Shown: positions 10,045-20,345, counted from the first letter of the stretch. The stretch is DNA of 64,000 bases from Symbiodinium natans (GCA_905221605.1 CAJNDS010002229.1:337699-401698), one strand, 5' to 3'. Notes: generated by a model not told the origin, from the sequence alone. Made by a program: numbers and translations.

Positions 10045-10202
10045 ATAGGGTTGGGGTTTAGGGTTTAGGGTTTAGGGTTTAGGGTTTAGGGTTTAGGGTT
10101 TAGGGTTTAGGGTTTAGGGTTTAGGGTTTAGGGGTTTAGGGGTTTAGGGGTTTAGGGGTTTAGGGGTTTAGGGGTTTAGGGGTTTAGGACTTTAGGGTTT
10201 AG
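10045..10202 (+). repeat. TTTAGGG array passing into GGGGTTTA octamers
   Basis: About 12 heptamers change abruptly to TTTAGGGG octamers near 10,130 and then return. The homogenised octamer block shows local expansion of a variant. Confidence 0.9.
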
Positions 10203-10630
10203 GTTGAGTGTATACAGCTTTTTGGGTCGCCAGGTAAACCGGGCGGGGTGGGGGGGGGTAACTTTATAGAACCTATAGGGGGTTGGGGGGGGGGGGGGGG
10301 ATTATGGAGGCTATATATGGGTAAGAGCTAGAGATTGAGCTCGATAAACAGGATTGAACCGTTGGATGCGCAGAAAAACCACATTCTTGGCAACTGTCCC
10401 CTTTGAACCGAAAGTAGGTTTCTCCGCTTTGGGTGGTTTCGTTGGTTTAGGGTTTAGGGCTCGGGGTTTAGGGCTTCACAATCGAGGGGTTTAGGATGCC
10501 TGCGCCCGCTCTTTTCGGGATTGAATCTAAAAATGGAAACCCTAAACCCTAAACCCTAAACCCTAAACCCTATAAACCCTAAACCCTAAACCCGAAACCC
10601 TAAACCCTAAACCCTAGACAGGAGTGCTCC

Positions 10631-10752
10631 TGAAGCTGCAAAAAAAACAAGCGCGCTCGGAGGGCCGCGCAGTACGCAGTCATTAAGCCCGGTAGAAACT
10701 TCTGCAACTCCTGCAGCCGAGCTTGCCCCCCTTGAGTCCTTCCCTGCGTATG
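10631..10752 (-). CDS. candidate exon island
   Basis: After an ACGCAG acceptor the minus frame runs GKDSRGASSAAGVAEVS and GLNDCVLRGPPSA. A second acceptor (TTTTTTTTGCAG) lies near its end. The plus strand is also open (KRARRAAQYAVIKPG). It is flanked by CCCTAAA on the left and TTTAGGG on the right. Strand unresolved. Confidence 0.35.
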
Positions 10753-11216
10753 CAGGGTTTAGGGTTTAGGGTTCAAGGTTCAGAAGGGGTTCGGGTTAGT
10801 CCCATTAAACCCTAAACCCTTATTAAGGTGGTTTTGAAGATTAATTATTCCGAATTTGAATGAAGAAACCATCCGGACCCTCATCCCCTCACGCTTGAGC
10901 AGCAGCCAGTTAAGCCCTCCCTAAACCCTAAACCCTCAACCCTTAACCCTAAACCCTAAACCCTAAACCCTAAACCCCTGAAAGCACCCCGAAGGCCCGC
11001 TGAGGATCCCCAAGACCCTAAGTCCCTGCAGGCAAAGAGGCTCATGAAACCCGTCGGATCATAGGAAACACAGGCGTAATGGCATGACTCCTACTCCAAA
11101 GAAGACTAGGGTTTAGGGTTTAGGGTTTAGGGTTTAGGGTTTAGGGTTTAGGGCTTAGGGTTTAGGGTTTAGGGCTTAGGGTTTCGGGTTTAGGGTGGTT
11201 TAGGGTGGTTTAGGGT

Positions 11217-11835
11217 TTGCTGTGCCACGGCGTAGATGCTACGAAGGTATGGCTGTGGAACAAGCTCGAAAGCTTCGTGAGGCGCGAGGAGCAGCTTTGG
11301 CCCGATTGTGGAAGGCCATCTAACATTTTCCTCCAACCCCACGCCGTCCAAGGCGGCAAAGCCACCCAAACCTATTCCTTTTAGGGCTTAGGCCTGAACT
11401 CAGATAACAGTCCACTTCTAAACACTTCTTCCGTCCTTAATGTCAGGAGTTGTAAGAAGGTTTCTGGGGCCAAGCTGTCTGACAGCAAATCGCAGGCCCC
11501 AGGAAGGCCCGAAAGCGCCTTGAAAGGCCGACGAGGGGGCCAGGAGTCGAGAAGGGCCAGGGGTCCAGAGGGCCGCCCAGAAGCTCGGGGGCAGGGGCGA
11601 CCCAATCCCCAGACCAGGCAGTGTAGGGGGCCCAGGCAACAAGGCCCAAAGGCCCAGCAAGGCCCAAGGAAAAGTTCAGGGAGCAGGACTTTTGCGTGTT
11701 CCGGTGCCGGGCCCATCGTGGGTGCTACCGATCCCCAGGCTGTGGGAGGCGGGCGAGCGACCTGGGCTGGCTTGCGCCATCGAGGTCGACGCCGCCCCCA
11801 ACGTAGCCGGGCGGCCTAAGCCCTGAGTTTAGGGT
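11217..11835 (+). repeat. dispersed repeat J, copy 3
   Basis: Head block (GTAGATGCTACGAAGG, GGCCCGATTGTGG, CACGCCGTCCAAGGCGG), a core with GGCCCAG units, and the conserved tail (GGGCCCATCGTGGGTGCTAC). TTTAGGG borders both sides. It diverges most from the other two in the core. Confidence 0.85.
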
Positions 11836-11895
11836 TTAGGGACGCTGTCATTTAGGGTCCAGGCTCCGAGACTTAATGGCAGGCGCCTTACTCAC

Positions 11896-11921
11896 ATCAC
11901 CGTCACATCACCCTTCACCTC
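11896..11921 (-). CDS. 26-bp micro-exon
   Basis: GTCTAG acceptor and GTGAGT donor enclose 26 bp reading EVKGDVTV. Tiny, but both splice signals are canonical on the same strand as its neighbours. Confidence 0.5.
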
Positions 11922-12047
11922 CTAGACGATGGTCCGACACAGGGTGCAGGGTTTAGGGTCAGGGTTTAGGGTTTAGAGTTTAGAGTTTAGGGTTTAGGGT
12001 TTAGGGTTTAGGGAGGGCTTTGAGGGTTTTAAGGGGTTGCAGAGCTG

Positions 12048-12142
12048 CTAACATGGCTCCTGGTTGGAGATATTGCCGGACAGCTGCAGCAGCGTGGCCT
12101 GAGCTGGGCTGTGGGCGTCTTGCTTCAGGAAACTCAGCATGG
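12048..12142 (-). CDS. exon island, possible C-terminus
   Basis: The minus frame from an AAG acceptor reads MLSFLKQDAHSPAQATLLQL and SGNISNQEPC followed by TAG. The codons are G/C-ending and the helix is amphipathic. The plus strand has a 36-codon frame of poorer composition. Function unknown. Confidence 0.5.
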
Positions 12143-12179
12143 CTTAACGTGCCGTTTCTGCCATGAGCCTCCTAAGCCC

Positions 12180-13560
12180 TTGTAAGAGCTGTGTGTAGAA
12201 AATGTGCGAACACCCGTACTCAGTGGCAGAGTTTCTGTACAGTTCAGGGTGTAACGGGCAATCATCAATAACGCAGGACGCAGGGGTCGAACTGTTGGTA
12301 TGGGCGTCTGGTCAGGTGATAGTATTGGAAGTCGTTGAGGCTCCTGTCTTGCATACCAATCATGACGATAAGAAGTCGGTCCGTGCCTTCATGCCACACC
12401 CGAAACCCTAATGCCCTAAGACTTTGAGGACTCTTATGTTAGGGATTTGTGAAAAGAGACCACCATCAGAACACCATGCTATGTAAGGTTCGCGGCTTTG
12501 TGAGCCTTTGGCCGCCACTTCACACGCCCAGCTACTGTAAAGCCCATGGTTTCCTGTTTGGTTTAGGGGTAGAAGGTTTGGCGAATTCGTCTCTACTAAC
12601 CTTCAGGGCAAAAGGAATAGTGATTGCTAGACCCAAGAGTAACCTGGAATCAGAAATGTATGGCAAGGGCTCAGATACATGAATATTATTTGCTCATAGC
12701 ATTCCCGAGTCGATATCGCCTGTGTGCTGTGTCTGTTTCCTGACGGAAAAATACAAAGCATGAAGCGCTTGCCTAATACTGAAACATTATGAAGAGGGAG
12801 GCTAATACATGTAAGGGCTGATTGCATCAATTAAGTGGCCAGCATCATAGACGAAAAGGAGCTGAGAGTGAAATTGCATAGAAGAAAAAGGCTGAGAATC
12901 AAATGCATGGACGAAAAAAGGCTCACATGAGACAATCGCTTTAAATCCTAAACCAGAAAACAAGTAGCTACTTCTGCAGAAACCTGAAAGAAGAAAGAAT
13001 TAACAGCGGATAGTCGCTTTCGGCATTACTCCCGTATCTGGAGGACTTCATAATGACAAAGGCTTAAGCAAGTATATAGCAGATAGGGATACCCACACGA
13101 AGTATGAAAAAATATGTATACGTGCATACACAATATATCAAATAATGAGGATGAAATCGAAAAACAACATTTTAACCTGGGGTGTTGGTGTAGGTAAGAG
13201 CCGAGAGTAGGCAAATACCAGCTTACTCGTGTTGAAGTTTCGTCGCGAATCCATGCATGATATTTATGCTGTCAGAAGCAAGCATACTTATGACGAGTAC
13301 GAAAAGGTGTATTTCCGGCGTTTTCAGGTCTCAAGCACAGCAAGATACAGCAGCAGACGTAAGAAGAGTAGGAATATACCCTAAACCCTAAACCCATACA
13401 TAAGAGGTATGATGCTAAACGTGGCCAGGGTACGGCTTGGCCGTCAGTCGGTGTGTTCAAACGAAGTGGCACATCTAAAAACATACGATCTTGTGTATCT
13501 ATCGGAATAAAGAAATAAAATATATATCGTTGGAGACACTCTTGGATTTTGTTACCCACC
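12180..13560. other. array-poor 1.4-kb stretch without a firm gene
   Basis: It is AT-richer than neighbours and almost free of telomere-type repeats. Plus frames at 12,202-12,411 and 12,449-12,682 and minus frames at 13,026 and 13,272 are 60-95 codons, with no domain or splice support. It could be a long intron or intergenic DNA. Confidence 0.45.
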
Positions 13561-13817
13561 CCTAAATAGACGAACCCAAACAGAAGCTGAGCCCACCACG
13601 TTTTTCGCCAGGTGGTCTGCCAAGGCCAAGAGGGTGCTGGAATGCGGGCGCCTCAGCCGAAACTGCGGTGGGCTTAATTAAGCCTGTCGGAGCTAGAAGA
13701 CCATACTCTACAAGGCTTTTGGGCAAGTTTAAGGCCTTTTGAGGGGTGGTTTACAAGGTTTGCGGTTTCGCAAGATAGACTGGGTCTGGTAGATTTCAGG
13801 ACACGCCGAACGAGTAC

Positions 13818-13959
13818 CTGCCACAGAGCGTCTCCTCGCGAGTGAACCTGGTCCCCTCTTCGAAAAGCGAGGTCTTCGTCCCATAGTCCGAATGACCCGG
13901 GAAGAGGGAAGATCTCCCCGTCATGCCGGCTCGCCTCAGAGATGGCAGGGAACAACCTT
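13818..13959 (-). CDS. 142-bp exon with strong splice sites
   Basis: CTTTTTTCAG acceptor and TGGCAG|GTACTC donor. Two frames are open throughout: one includes GHSDYGTKTSLFEEGTRF, the other RHDGEIFPLPGSFGLW. The first looks more protein-like and would continue to a stop after the donor. Array-free surroundings. No family recognised. Confidence 0.6.
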
Positions 13960-14075
13960 CTGAAAAAAGTCACAGGTGCATGTAAGAAAGGCTATGTGTA
14001 AGATCTTAGTAGGGTAACCATGGAATGCTTCAGTCCTTCTGATACCCATCCATGAGACTTCAAGCAAATTGGGGC

Positions 14076-14164
14076 CTGGGGCTGCTTCCGGGCAGCCAGC
14101 ACGTGCCCGATGGTTTGAGGAGCTGATCGTACACTGCCGCGGCTGACAGGCCCTCGCAAATCAC
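14076..14164 (-). CDS. exon island
   Basis: AATCCCAG acceptor and a GC donor (CCCAG|GCCCC) bound a frame VICEGLSAAAVYDQLLKPSG followed by TCWLPGSSP. The plus frames carry stops. G/C-rich third positions. Unrecognised domain. Confidence 0.62.
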
Positions 14165-14302
14165 CTGGGATTTTTGCGATTGGAATCTTCTCTTACAGCG
14201 TCGATCATCTCCAACTAGACGGCTCGAGCTTGAACCGATCCCTTAGAGTCTGAAAAAAAGGCAGGAAAAAACACACACATTTTTGCGATAGTCCTCGGAG
14301 CC

Positions 14303-14386
14303 TTAGGGAAACGGGAAGTGTGCAAACACAAATCGTGCGAATCCGTACTTGGCCGCATCCTTGTTGTCGCGAGCGAAGTCCTTGGC
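14303..14386 (-). CDS. exon island, charged
   Basis: A GCTTCAG acceptor is followed by AKDFARDNKDAAKYGFARF, then hydrophobic residues and TAA at 14,303. A GT (in GATTT|GTGTTT) may end the exon earlier. The plus strand is closed. Confidence 0.55.
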   Translation of the reverse strand, partial: AKDFARDNKDAAKYGFARFVFAHFPFP

Positions 14387-14863
14387 CTGAAGCGTCGGTT
14401 TCGGGTTTAGGGTTTAGGGTTTAGGGTTTAGGGTCTTGGGCTCGGGGATTCGAATCCAGACGGTGCTGTCATCTAAGCCTAGGGTGCACGTGGAGGTTCA
14501 GGGGTAGCTGCAAGTAGCGTTTAGGGGTTAGGGGTTAGGGTCTAGGGTTTAGGGTTACCTTCATTCAGCGTACATGTTTCGGTATAGGCTATAGCTATCC
14601 TACTTAAAACCCTTCTTAAAGCTGCCCATGAACCTCCAAGCAGGGTTTGCAGGATCATTGCGGAGTAAAGGGAAAGGGATCATTGTAGTTCCTTTCTTCA
14701 GCCCTGAACCCTAAACCCTCAACCCCAAACCCTAGCCCTAAACCCTAGCCCTAAACCCTCAACCCTCAACCCCAAACCCTAGCCCTAAACCCTAAACCCT
14801 AAACCCTCAACCCCAAACCCTAGCCCTAAACCCTAAACCCTAAACCCTGCAGACCTTGGAGGT

Positions 14864-14932
14864 GATCTCCCCAGGCGACAGTGAAGCTCCCGTTTGCCCA
14901 TCGACGACGTCGCCTCGGCCACAGAGCTTAGG
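14864..14932 (-). CDS. candidate exon between CCCTAAA and TTTAGGG
   Basis: The minus frame CGRGDVVDGQTGASLSPGE ends at AAG|GTCTGC. The plus frame TLEVISPGDSEAPVC is equally open with a CTGCAG acceptor. Strand undecided; the array setting is typical of exon islands. Confidence 0.35.
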
Positions 14933-15022
14933 GTTTAGGGTTTAGGGTTTAGGGTTTAGGGTTTAGGGTTTAGGGTTTAGGGTTTAGGGTTTAGGGTTTA
15001 GGGTTTAGGGTTTAGGGCTTAA
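14932..15022 (+). repeat. TTTAGGG array
   Basis: About 12 near-perfect heptamers. With the CCCTAAA block at 15,310-15,370 it makes an inverted pair that would lie within one inferred intron. Confidence 0.95.
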
Positions 15023-15245
15023 GGTTTAGGGTGTGAGGGCCCAGGGTTTAGGGCTTAGGGTTGAGGGCTATCAGGGGCTATGAGGGGGTTATGATGGGGG
15101 TCTGTCGAATTAAAGGGGGGTATAAAGAGGGCAGAAGGGTGTTATGAGGGGGGTATAAGGGGACCCTATATAACCCTATGACTCTGCAACCAACCCCCCC
15201 CCAAAAAAAAAAAAACAAAAAAAAAAAGTTGCAAGTAGTAAAGCC

Positions 15246-15281
<36 letters not shown>

Positions 15282-15372
15282 ACAAAAAAAAAAAACTCTA
15301 AAAGCCCCAAACCCTAAACCCAACCAGCCCCCAAACCCTAAACCCTAAACCCTAAACCCTAAACCCTAAACC

Positions 15373-15479
15373 CTAAGGCCCCCAGAAGTTGACTTCCGGG
15401 CCGCCGTCGGAGTTGATTTTCAAGACGTCGATGAGCCGGGAGCTCGCTTCGGGAGGCATCTCACCGGAAGTTGCCACCC
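15373..15479 (-). CDS. exon island, well supported
   Basis: A CTTTCAG acceptor is followed by VATSGEMPPEASSRLIDV and LKINSDGGPEVNFWG. Third positions are about four-fifths G/C on this strand. The plus strand is open too but poorer. CCCTAAA on the left and TTTAGGG on the right flank it directly. Confidence 0.62.
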
Positions 15480-15790
15480 CTGAAAGTTTTGGGTTTAGGG
15501 TTTAGGGTTTAGGCTTTCGGGTTTCGGGTTTAGCCTAGGGCTTCAGGGGCTTAGGTTAGGGTGAGGGTTTATAGGTTTAGAGGCTTTTCGGGCTATAGGG
15601 TTATTGGGGTGAGGGTTTAGGGTTAGTGTGAGTATGGTTGTTGTTACGACCGCTCTTTTTCTTGGGTGGGTGGGGGGGTGGGCGGGTAAGGCTTGGGTTG
15701 GGGCTTCAGGATGTTTTGTATGCTTCATTAACGGGATGCTGGTCTTCAAATGCAGTCAAAGGACCGCACCACCATGGGTTCCACTCTATC

Positions 15791-15894
15791 CTTGGTAGCC
15801 CGTAACATAACAAGGGTACCTTTTTGGGGTGGGTTACTTTATAAGAGAACCTAGAACCAACAAAAAAAGGGGCAAAAGGATACCACTGGGCTAC
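15791..15894 (-). mobile_element. family B element coinciding with an inferred intron
   Basis: Inverted ends GGTAGCCC and GGGCTACC, about 104 bp, with an A-rich stretch inside. On minus it begins G|GTAGCCCAGTGG after one open frame and ends GGGCTACCAAG before another, so GT and AG sit at the element's ends. Four relatives occur in the window. Confidence 0.7.
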
Positions 15895-15975
15895 CATGAA
15901 TCTCTCCGTTGCAGTTGAACTTAATTTGGATGGTGTCGAAGTAGAGGCCCCAGGCCACACTTTCCTTTGTCTCTC
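15895..15975 (-). CDS. exon island upstream of a family B element
   Basis: The minus strand is open in two frames up to the element edge. One reads ETKESVAWGLYFDTIQIKF; the other joins in phase 0 across the element to DRVEPMVVRSFDCI on its far side (15,790 downward). The splice join is therefore plausible, but the frame is unsettled. Confidence 0.45.
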
Positions 15976-16082
15976 CACACCACCTAGGCGGCTTTGTAAA
16001 AAACAAAAAAAACACCCTAAACCCTAAACCCTAAACCCGAAACCCAAGAGGCGGCCCTGAAACCCCTGTACAGCTTCAACTC

Positions 16083-16208
16083 TTAGGGACCTTAAAAGGG
16101 AACCCCTTACATAGCCCTTATATACCCTGTACAATTCAATGGCCCAGACATCAGGACCCTGTAGAGGAGATAAAGGAGCCTGTTAATGGGCCCATGTAAC
16201 TACCCTTG
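16083..16208. mobile_element. MITE-like element, family G
   Basis: TTAGGGACCTTAAAAGGG at one end and GGGCCCATGTAACTACCC at the other match the copies at 9,646 and 22,549 in order and spacing. Confidence 0.55.
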
Positions 16209-16214
16209 GATCAA

Positions 16215-16309
16215 CTCCTAAACCCTAAACCCTAAACCCTAAACCCTAAACCCTAAACCCTAAACCCTAAACCCTAAACCCTAAACCCTAAACCCTAAAC
16301 CCTAAACCC
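16215..16309 (-). repeat. CCCTAAA array
   Basis: About 13 perfect C-rich heptamers on plus. Confidence 0.96.
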
Positions 16310-16396
16310 CGACGTTTTGACAGAAACCGCTCCGCGTTCCGAAGGGCCAGTGAAGCGTTTTGCCTTGGGGGTGTGGCTCCGGGAAGGTCCACTCAC

Positions 16397-16436
16397 ATGT
16401 CTGGCCCTTGTAGCACGTCTTCCACTCTGTTCCCAC
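16397..16436 (-). CDS. 40-bp mini-exon with GTGAGT donor
   Basis: CACCCAG acceptor, 13 codons VGTEWKTCYKGQT, then T|GTGAGT. It resembles the mini-exon 9,997-10,039 in length, Cys/Gly content and donor phase. Confidence 0.58.
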
Positions 16437-16530
16437 CTGGGTGGCTGAGACAGGGCTGGTTGGACGACTGAACCAGAACTGCGGTCCAGGGTTCAGGGTT
16501 TAGGGCTTCGGCTTTGGGATTAGTAGAGTG

Positions 16531-16668
16531 CTAGGGATGAATCAACTTCCACTGCTCCCACGTTGTGCGGGCGCCACGGAAGGACTCTGCCCCCGCCTGC
16601 ATCTGCAGATACTGCCGCGACCCACACCGATCGACGGTGCCGTCAGCGATGGAGCAGCAGCCTCGGTC
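16531..16668 (-). CDS. Trp/Cys-rich exon
   Basis: A CGACAG acceptor is followed by 45 codons and TAG. Key pieces are DRGCCSIADGTVDRCG, QYLQMQAGAESFRG and TTWEQWKL. The TTWEQW motif parallels EWTWEQFEAP at 22,713, so this is probably another unit of the same repeat family. The plus strand does not offer a comparable frame. The stop may lie past an unused donor. Confidence 0.68.
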   Translation of the reverse strand, partial: DRGCCSIADGTVDRCGSRQYLQMQAGAESFRGARTTWEQWKLIHP

Positions 16669-16917
16669 CTGTCGGGGTTCAGGAGGCTTTCGTGGCCCTA
16701 AACCCTAAACCCTAAACCCTAAACCCTAAACCCTAAACCCTAAACCCTAAACCCTAAACCGGGTTCTCAAAACTTGGGGGGCAGTTGCGTCTGTGGAGAC
16801 AATAAATGACATGAAGACAGGGACACGTTGCGTCTTCAGGTTCTCCCGTAAAGAGGACCACCCTGTGGCTCACATGATTCACACGCTTGTGCAATTCAAC
16901 GCAGCCCTCCCCCCCCT

Positions 16918-16997
16918 CCCCCCATGTTGGCAACAACTCCATTGTGGCATGGTCCTTCGGCGATTCCCGTGGCGTATACATTCGCGGGGAACAATAC
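16918..16997 (-). CDS. exon island
   Basis: GGCCAG acceptor, then VLFPANVYATGIAEG and PCHNGVVANM, running into a Gly run caused by a G tract. Another minus frame and a plus frame are open as well. No family recognised. Confidence 0.45.
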
Positions 16998-17157
16998 CTG
17001 GCCACCATGTGAATTCGAGTAAGCCTATCCAAACCCAAGAGGACAAACACTCCAAAGCTCAACTTCAGCTCCCCTAAACCCTACACGGGTTTAGGGGGTT
17101 TAGGGTTTAGGGCTTAGGGTTTGGGGTTTAGGGACCCTCAACCGTAAGCTCTGCAGC

Positions 17158-17300
17158 CTGGGGTGATAGTTCAGATCGCCCTCGTTCATGTAGCTGTCGA
17201 CGTGGGTGGCCGGCATGTTGAACCCGGTACGCTCCTGACCACCACGCCGGCGCCCACAAGTCCAGTACACCTCTTTGGAGCCTCTTGGATTGGAGGTCAC
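17158..17300 (-). CDS. 143-bp exon
   Basis: TCGAAG acceptor and GC donor (CCCAG|GCTGC). The 47-codon frame includes PRGSKEVYWTCGRRRGG, RTGFNMPATHVDSYMN and EGDLNYHP. It is the only minus frame of this length with this quality. It may belong with the Trp-rich repeat exons on either side. Confidence 0.65.
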
Positions 17301-17449
17301 CTTCGAGGGGTGTTTGGCTCTCAGGCTCTCTCAAACAAGCTACGAAACCCTGCTAAACCCCCCCCCCCTCCCCCTCACAGCCAAAAAAAAAACAACTATA
17401 AACTACAGTAGAGAGAGGCCAAGCGCCAACCAAACCCCTTAACCCTATA

Positions 17450-17572
17450 CAACATAGGGGCCTTAATAAGTAGAGTAGGGCTTTGGGGGTTATTATAATA
17501 TATTGAAATACAGGGACCATAAGGGAATACCGTTAGTACTTATTCCGACCCCTCTATTGAACCATCAACCCC
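17450..17572. mobile_element. MITE-like fragment, family H
   Basis: ATAGGGGCCTTAATAAG...GGGTTATTATAAT...ACCATAAGGGAATAC...CGACCCCTCTATT resembles segments at 5,275-5,350 (CAGGGGTCGGAAAAAT, CCCTTATGGTCCC) and 31,518-31,612 (ATAGGGGCCTTAATC, CCGACCCCTATATTG). Confidence 0.5.
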
Positions 17573-17599
17573 AAAGGCCCCTGTAAAAGCCCTCCCAAC

Positions 17600-17694
17600 C
17601 TGCCAGTTTCGGTGCCAGTATCGGTGGATCCATCCGGCAGGCTCCGACTTCATCCAGACTTGCATATCACGGCACTTATCTTTGGTGTGATCGC
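17600..17694 (-). CDS. Trp-rich exon
   Basis: TCTGAG acceptor and TGGCAG|GTTGGG donor bound 31 codons: DHTKDKCRDMQVWMK then SEPAGWIHRYWHRNWQ. The QVWMK motif recurs as QIWMK in the island near 18,200. The plus strand is also open, but the shared motif favours minus. Confidence 0.6.
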
Positions 17695-18149
17695 CTCAGA
17701 GGAGGGTTTAGGGTTTAGGGTCTAGGGTTTAGGGTTGGAGGGCATGGGGTCGGATAGGATTTCGGGGAGGTGGCTCGAGGATGTCAGGGTGACTATGAGT
17801 TGCATGTTTGGGGGGGCCTGCAGGGCTTTTGGGGCTTGTATAAGCCCTGAACCCCACGCCGTACAAACCCTAAGCCCTAAACCCTAAACCCTAAACCCTA
17901 AACCCTAAACCCCAAACCCTAAACCCGAAACCTTCTCGGTTTTCCTACACCGGGATCCGAGTGATCAGAACCCAAGGGGGAACCCTCAATTGGAATGCAA
18001 GGCTCGAACTCAAAGATGCCATGGGGTTTAGGGTTTAGGGTTTAGGGTTTAGGGTTTAGGGTCTAGGGTTTAGGGTTTAGGGTTTAGGGTTTAGGGTTCA
18101 TAGGGTGTATGAAGCCGATAAGTTTGGGGCTTATAGGGTCTCGGACCTG

Positions 18150-18285
18150 TTAGAAAGCCAAGGTACAGGCGCAGCAACTTGGCATTTGGGAGGTGGTCTC
18201 CAAATCACTGATGGGTACGATCTTCATCCAGATCTGGCTGCTGCTGCCCAAACTATCCCCATCCTTGCCGGAAGACGGTGTAGGG
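18150..18285 (-). CDS. candidate Trp-motif exon
   Basis: The minus frame contains SGKDGDSLGSSSQIWMKIV and PISDLETTSQMPSCC. QIWMK aligns with QVWMK in 17,600-17,694. A plus frame of about 60 codons overlaps, so confidence is moderate. Confidence 0.4.
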
Positions 18286-18327
18286 TTTCGGGTTTAGGGT
18301 TTAGGGTTGTGATAGGATTTTGTGGTA

Positions 18328-18427
18328 GCCCAGTAACCGTATGATAAGGCACCTTTTTGGGGTTGGCTACTTTATAAGGGGACCCAGAACCCAAAAAAAA
18401 GGGTAAAGGGTGCCACCGGGCTACCAG
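18328..18427. mobile_element. family B element
   Basis: GGTAGCCCAGTAACC...GGTGCCACCGGGCTACC, with the typical interior (TTTTTGGGGTTGGCTACTTT, AAAAAAAAGGG). About 100 bp. The flanking sequence at its right is open on both strands. Confidence 0.75.
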
Positions 18428-18984
18428 ATTCTATTAGGCTTTCTAGCACCCCCTGCCTCCGCCTTCTCCTGTCTCTCCGTCTCCTCCGCCCTCACCCGCA
18501 GTCCGAATCAAAGAACTAAACCCCAAGCCCTGAACGCCAAACCATCGAGGAAAGCCTGAGGCTGAAAAACCGAACCCTAAACCCTGAGACCCTGCATCCC
18601 ACAAGCCTCAGACTCGCAACCCTAAACTATAAACCCGCAGACCCCAAAGCCTAAACACACTAAACCCCTAAATTCAAAAACCCACACCACCAGACTCCTT
18701 GCTCCCCACCAACCCTGAACCCTATACCCTAAACCCTTGAGCCCCTAAACCCTGAACCCAAAATTTCTGGGGCCGTCGAGCAGGGCGAACGCGCCGCTCC
18801 GGAGCCAGAAGCCCTCCGGCGGGCGACGGAGCACCAGTCCCGCAGGCAGCTGCGGGCTGCGCGGTAGCTTGGGAGGCCCTCTTTGTGTGGAGCCCCTCAA
18901 AAGAGGCCCCAAAAAGGCCCCTGCCTGGCAACTGCCTGGCTCGACCCGAGAACTCCACAACTTCAGCAAGTGATCCAGATCCCC

Positions 18985-19222
18985 AAACCAGGATGCAGCA
19001 TCGCCAAGGGCGAAGGCGGCAGCCAGCCCCAAGCCCAAACCTCTGCCTTTTTGAGAAAGCATCACAAGGCCACCACGCCTCCGGGCGAAGGCAGCAGCCA
19101 CCCTCATCTCAACCCTTTGACTTCAGGCCCTTCCAAACAAGTTCCCAAATCCCAACAAGGACGCAGCATCGCCAAGGGCGAAGGCGGCAGCCAGCCCCAA
19201 GCCCAAACCTCTGACTTTTTGG
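18985..19222. repeat. 168-bp tandem duplication, open in frame
   Basis: GCAGCATCGCCAAGGGCGAA with its following bases occurs at about 18,993 and again at about 19,161. The period of 168 bp is a multiple of three. Plus reads KAAASPKPKPL in each copy; minus reads GLGLGLAAAFALGDAAS. Either could be coding. Confidence 0.65.
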
Positions 19223-20278
19223 CCCTCCCAGAAGCCCTCGAATGATGGACATCATCCCTTTTGCAACGCCAAGGGGCTGCGAACTTAAGGGTACATTATC
19301 TACGTCGAGCCCGAGCTTCTAGACTCTCTAGACCCAACCATTGAAGAAAATCACAAAAGCAAGATCAGAGTTCAATAGAACCCTAAACCCGTAGAGGTCA
19401 AGGCGAGGGTGGAGCGCGCTTATGCAGGTCGGGGCGCGCGCCTGGGTGCTTTCAGCACCAGCGGGCACCCTAAACCCTAAACCCTAAACCCTCAACCCTC
19501 AACCCTAATCCCTCCCCCAGTTCCTGGGCGTTGCCGGTCTGCCCCGAGGGCGCCTGCCCATGGTGAACATCAGCTTCAAAATTCAGGGTTTAGGGTTTAG
19601 GGAGGCTATTTTGAGGTTTAGGGTTTGGGGGTTTATGGTTTAAGGTTTGGGGTTTAAGTTTGGGTTGTTATTTGGGGTTTAGGGTTTTGAGGTGTACAGC
19701 TTTTATTGACGTTCAGGCTTTTGGCGCATCCTGGAAGGAAGGCTTTGGCGCCTCACCCCTTCTTGGGGTTTGAGGTTTCGGGTTTAGGGTTTAGGGCTTG
19801 GAGGTTTACAGCTATTAATGAATAGGATGCAGGGTTTTGAGGTTTACAGTTGTTTATTAGGGTTCAGGGTTTTGAGGCTTACGGTGATTAATTGGGGTTT
19901 AGGGTTTTTGAGGTTTTGGGTTTGGGGTCTTGAGTTGTTAATAAAGTTTAGGGTTTTGAGGTTTTGGGCCTTAATCCGCCGAGGCCTCGGGCCAAGGTGT
20001 AGGTTGTCAGAACAGGCCCCGCCCGCCACCCCCCCCCCGCGCCCCGCCCACCCCTCCCCCCCCCTCCCCGCCCCCTCCCCCCCCACCCCCGCTTGAGGAA
20101 CCCACCCTACACCCCAAACCGTGAACCTTGAGCCCGAAGCCCTCCACCCTCAACTAACCCACAACCCCAAACCACCCCCCCTGACCGCCGGGCATGTCGC
20201 CCCAGCCACCCAAAGCGGGTGCTCATAAACCCGACCCTATCCCCTAAACCCAACCCTTCTTGCTTGGGGTCCGGCGAC

Positions 20279-20345
20279 TTGGGCGCTGCGGAATCACCAT
20301 GCTCCGGCGGATGCGCTGGGCCGGGCCGAGGCGGGTCGCGTAGCG
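20279..20345 (-). CDS. exon downstream of the hairpin intron
   Basis: TTATAG acceptor. Joined to exon 20,450-20,514 the phase gives LRDPPRPGPAHPPEHG then DSAAPKSPDPK, open throughout. An alternative frame (RYATRLGPAQRIRRSM) is also open. A GT lies at the low end. Confidence 0.55.
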
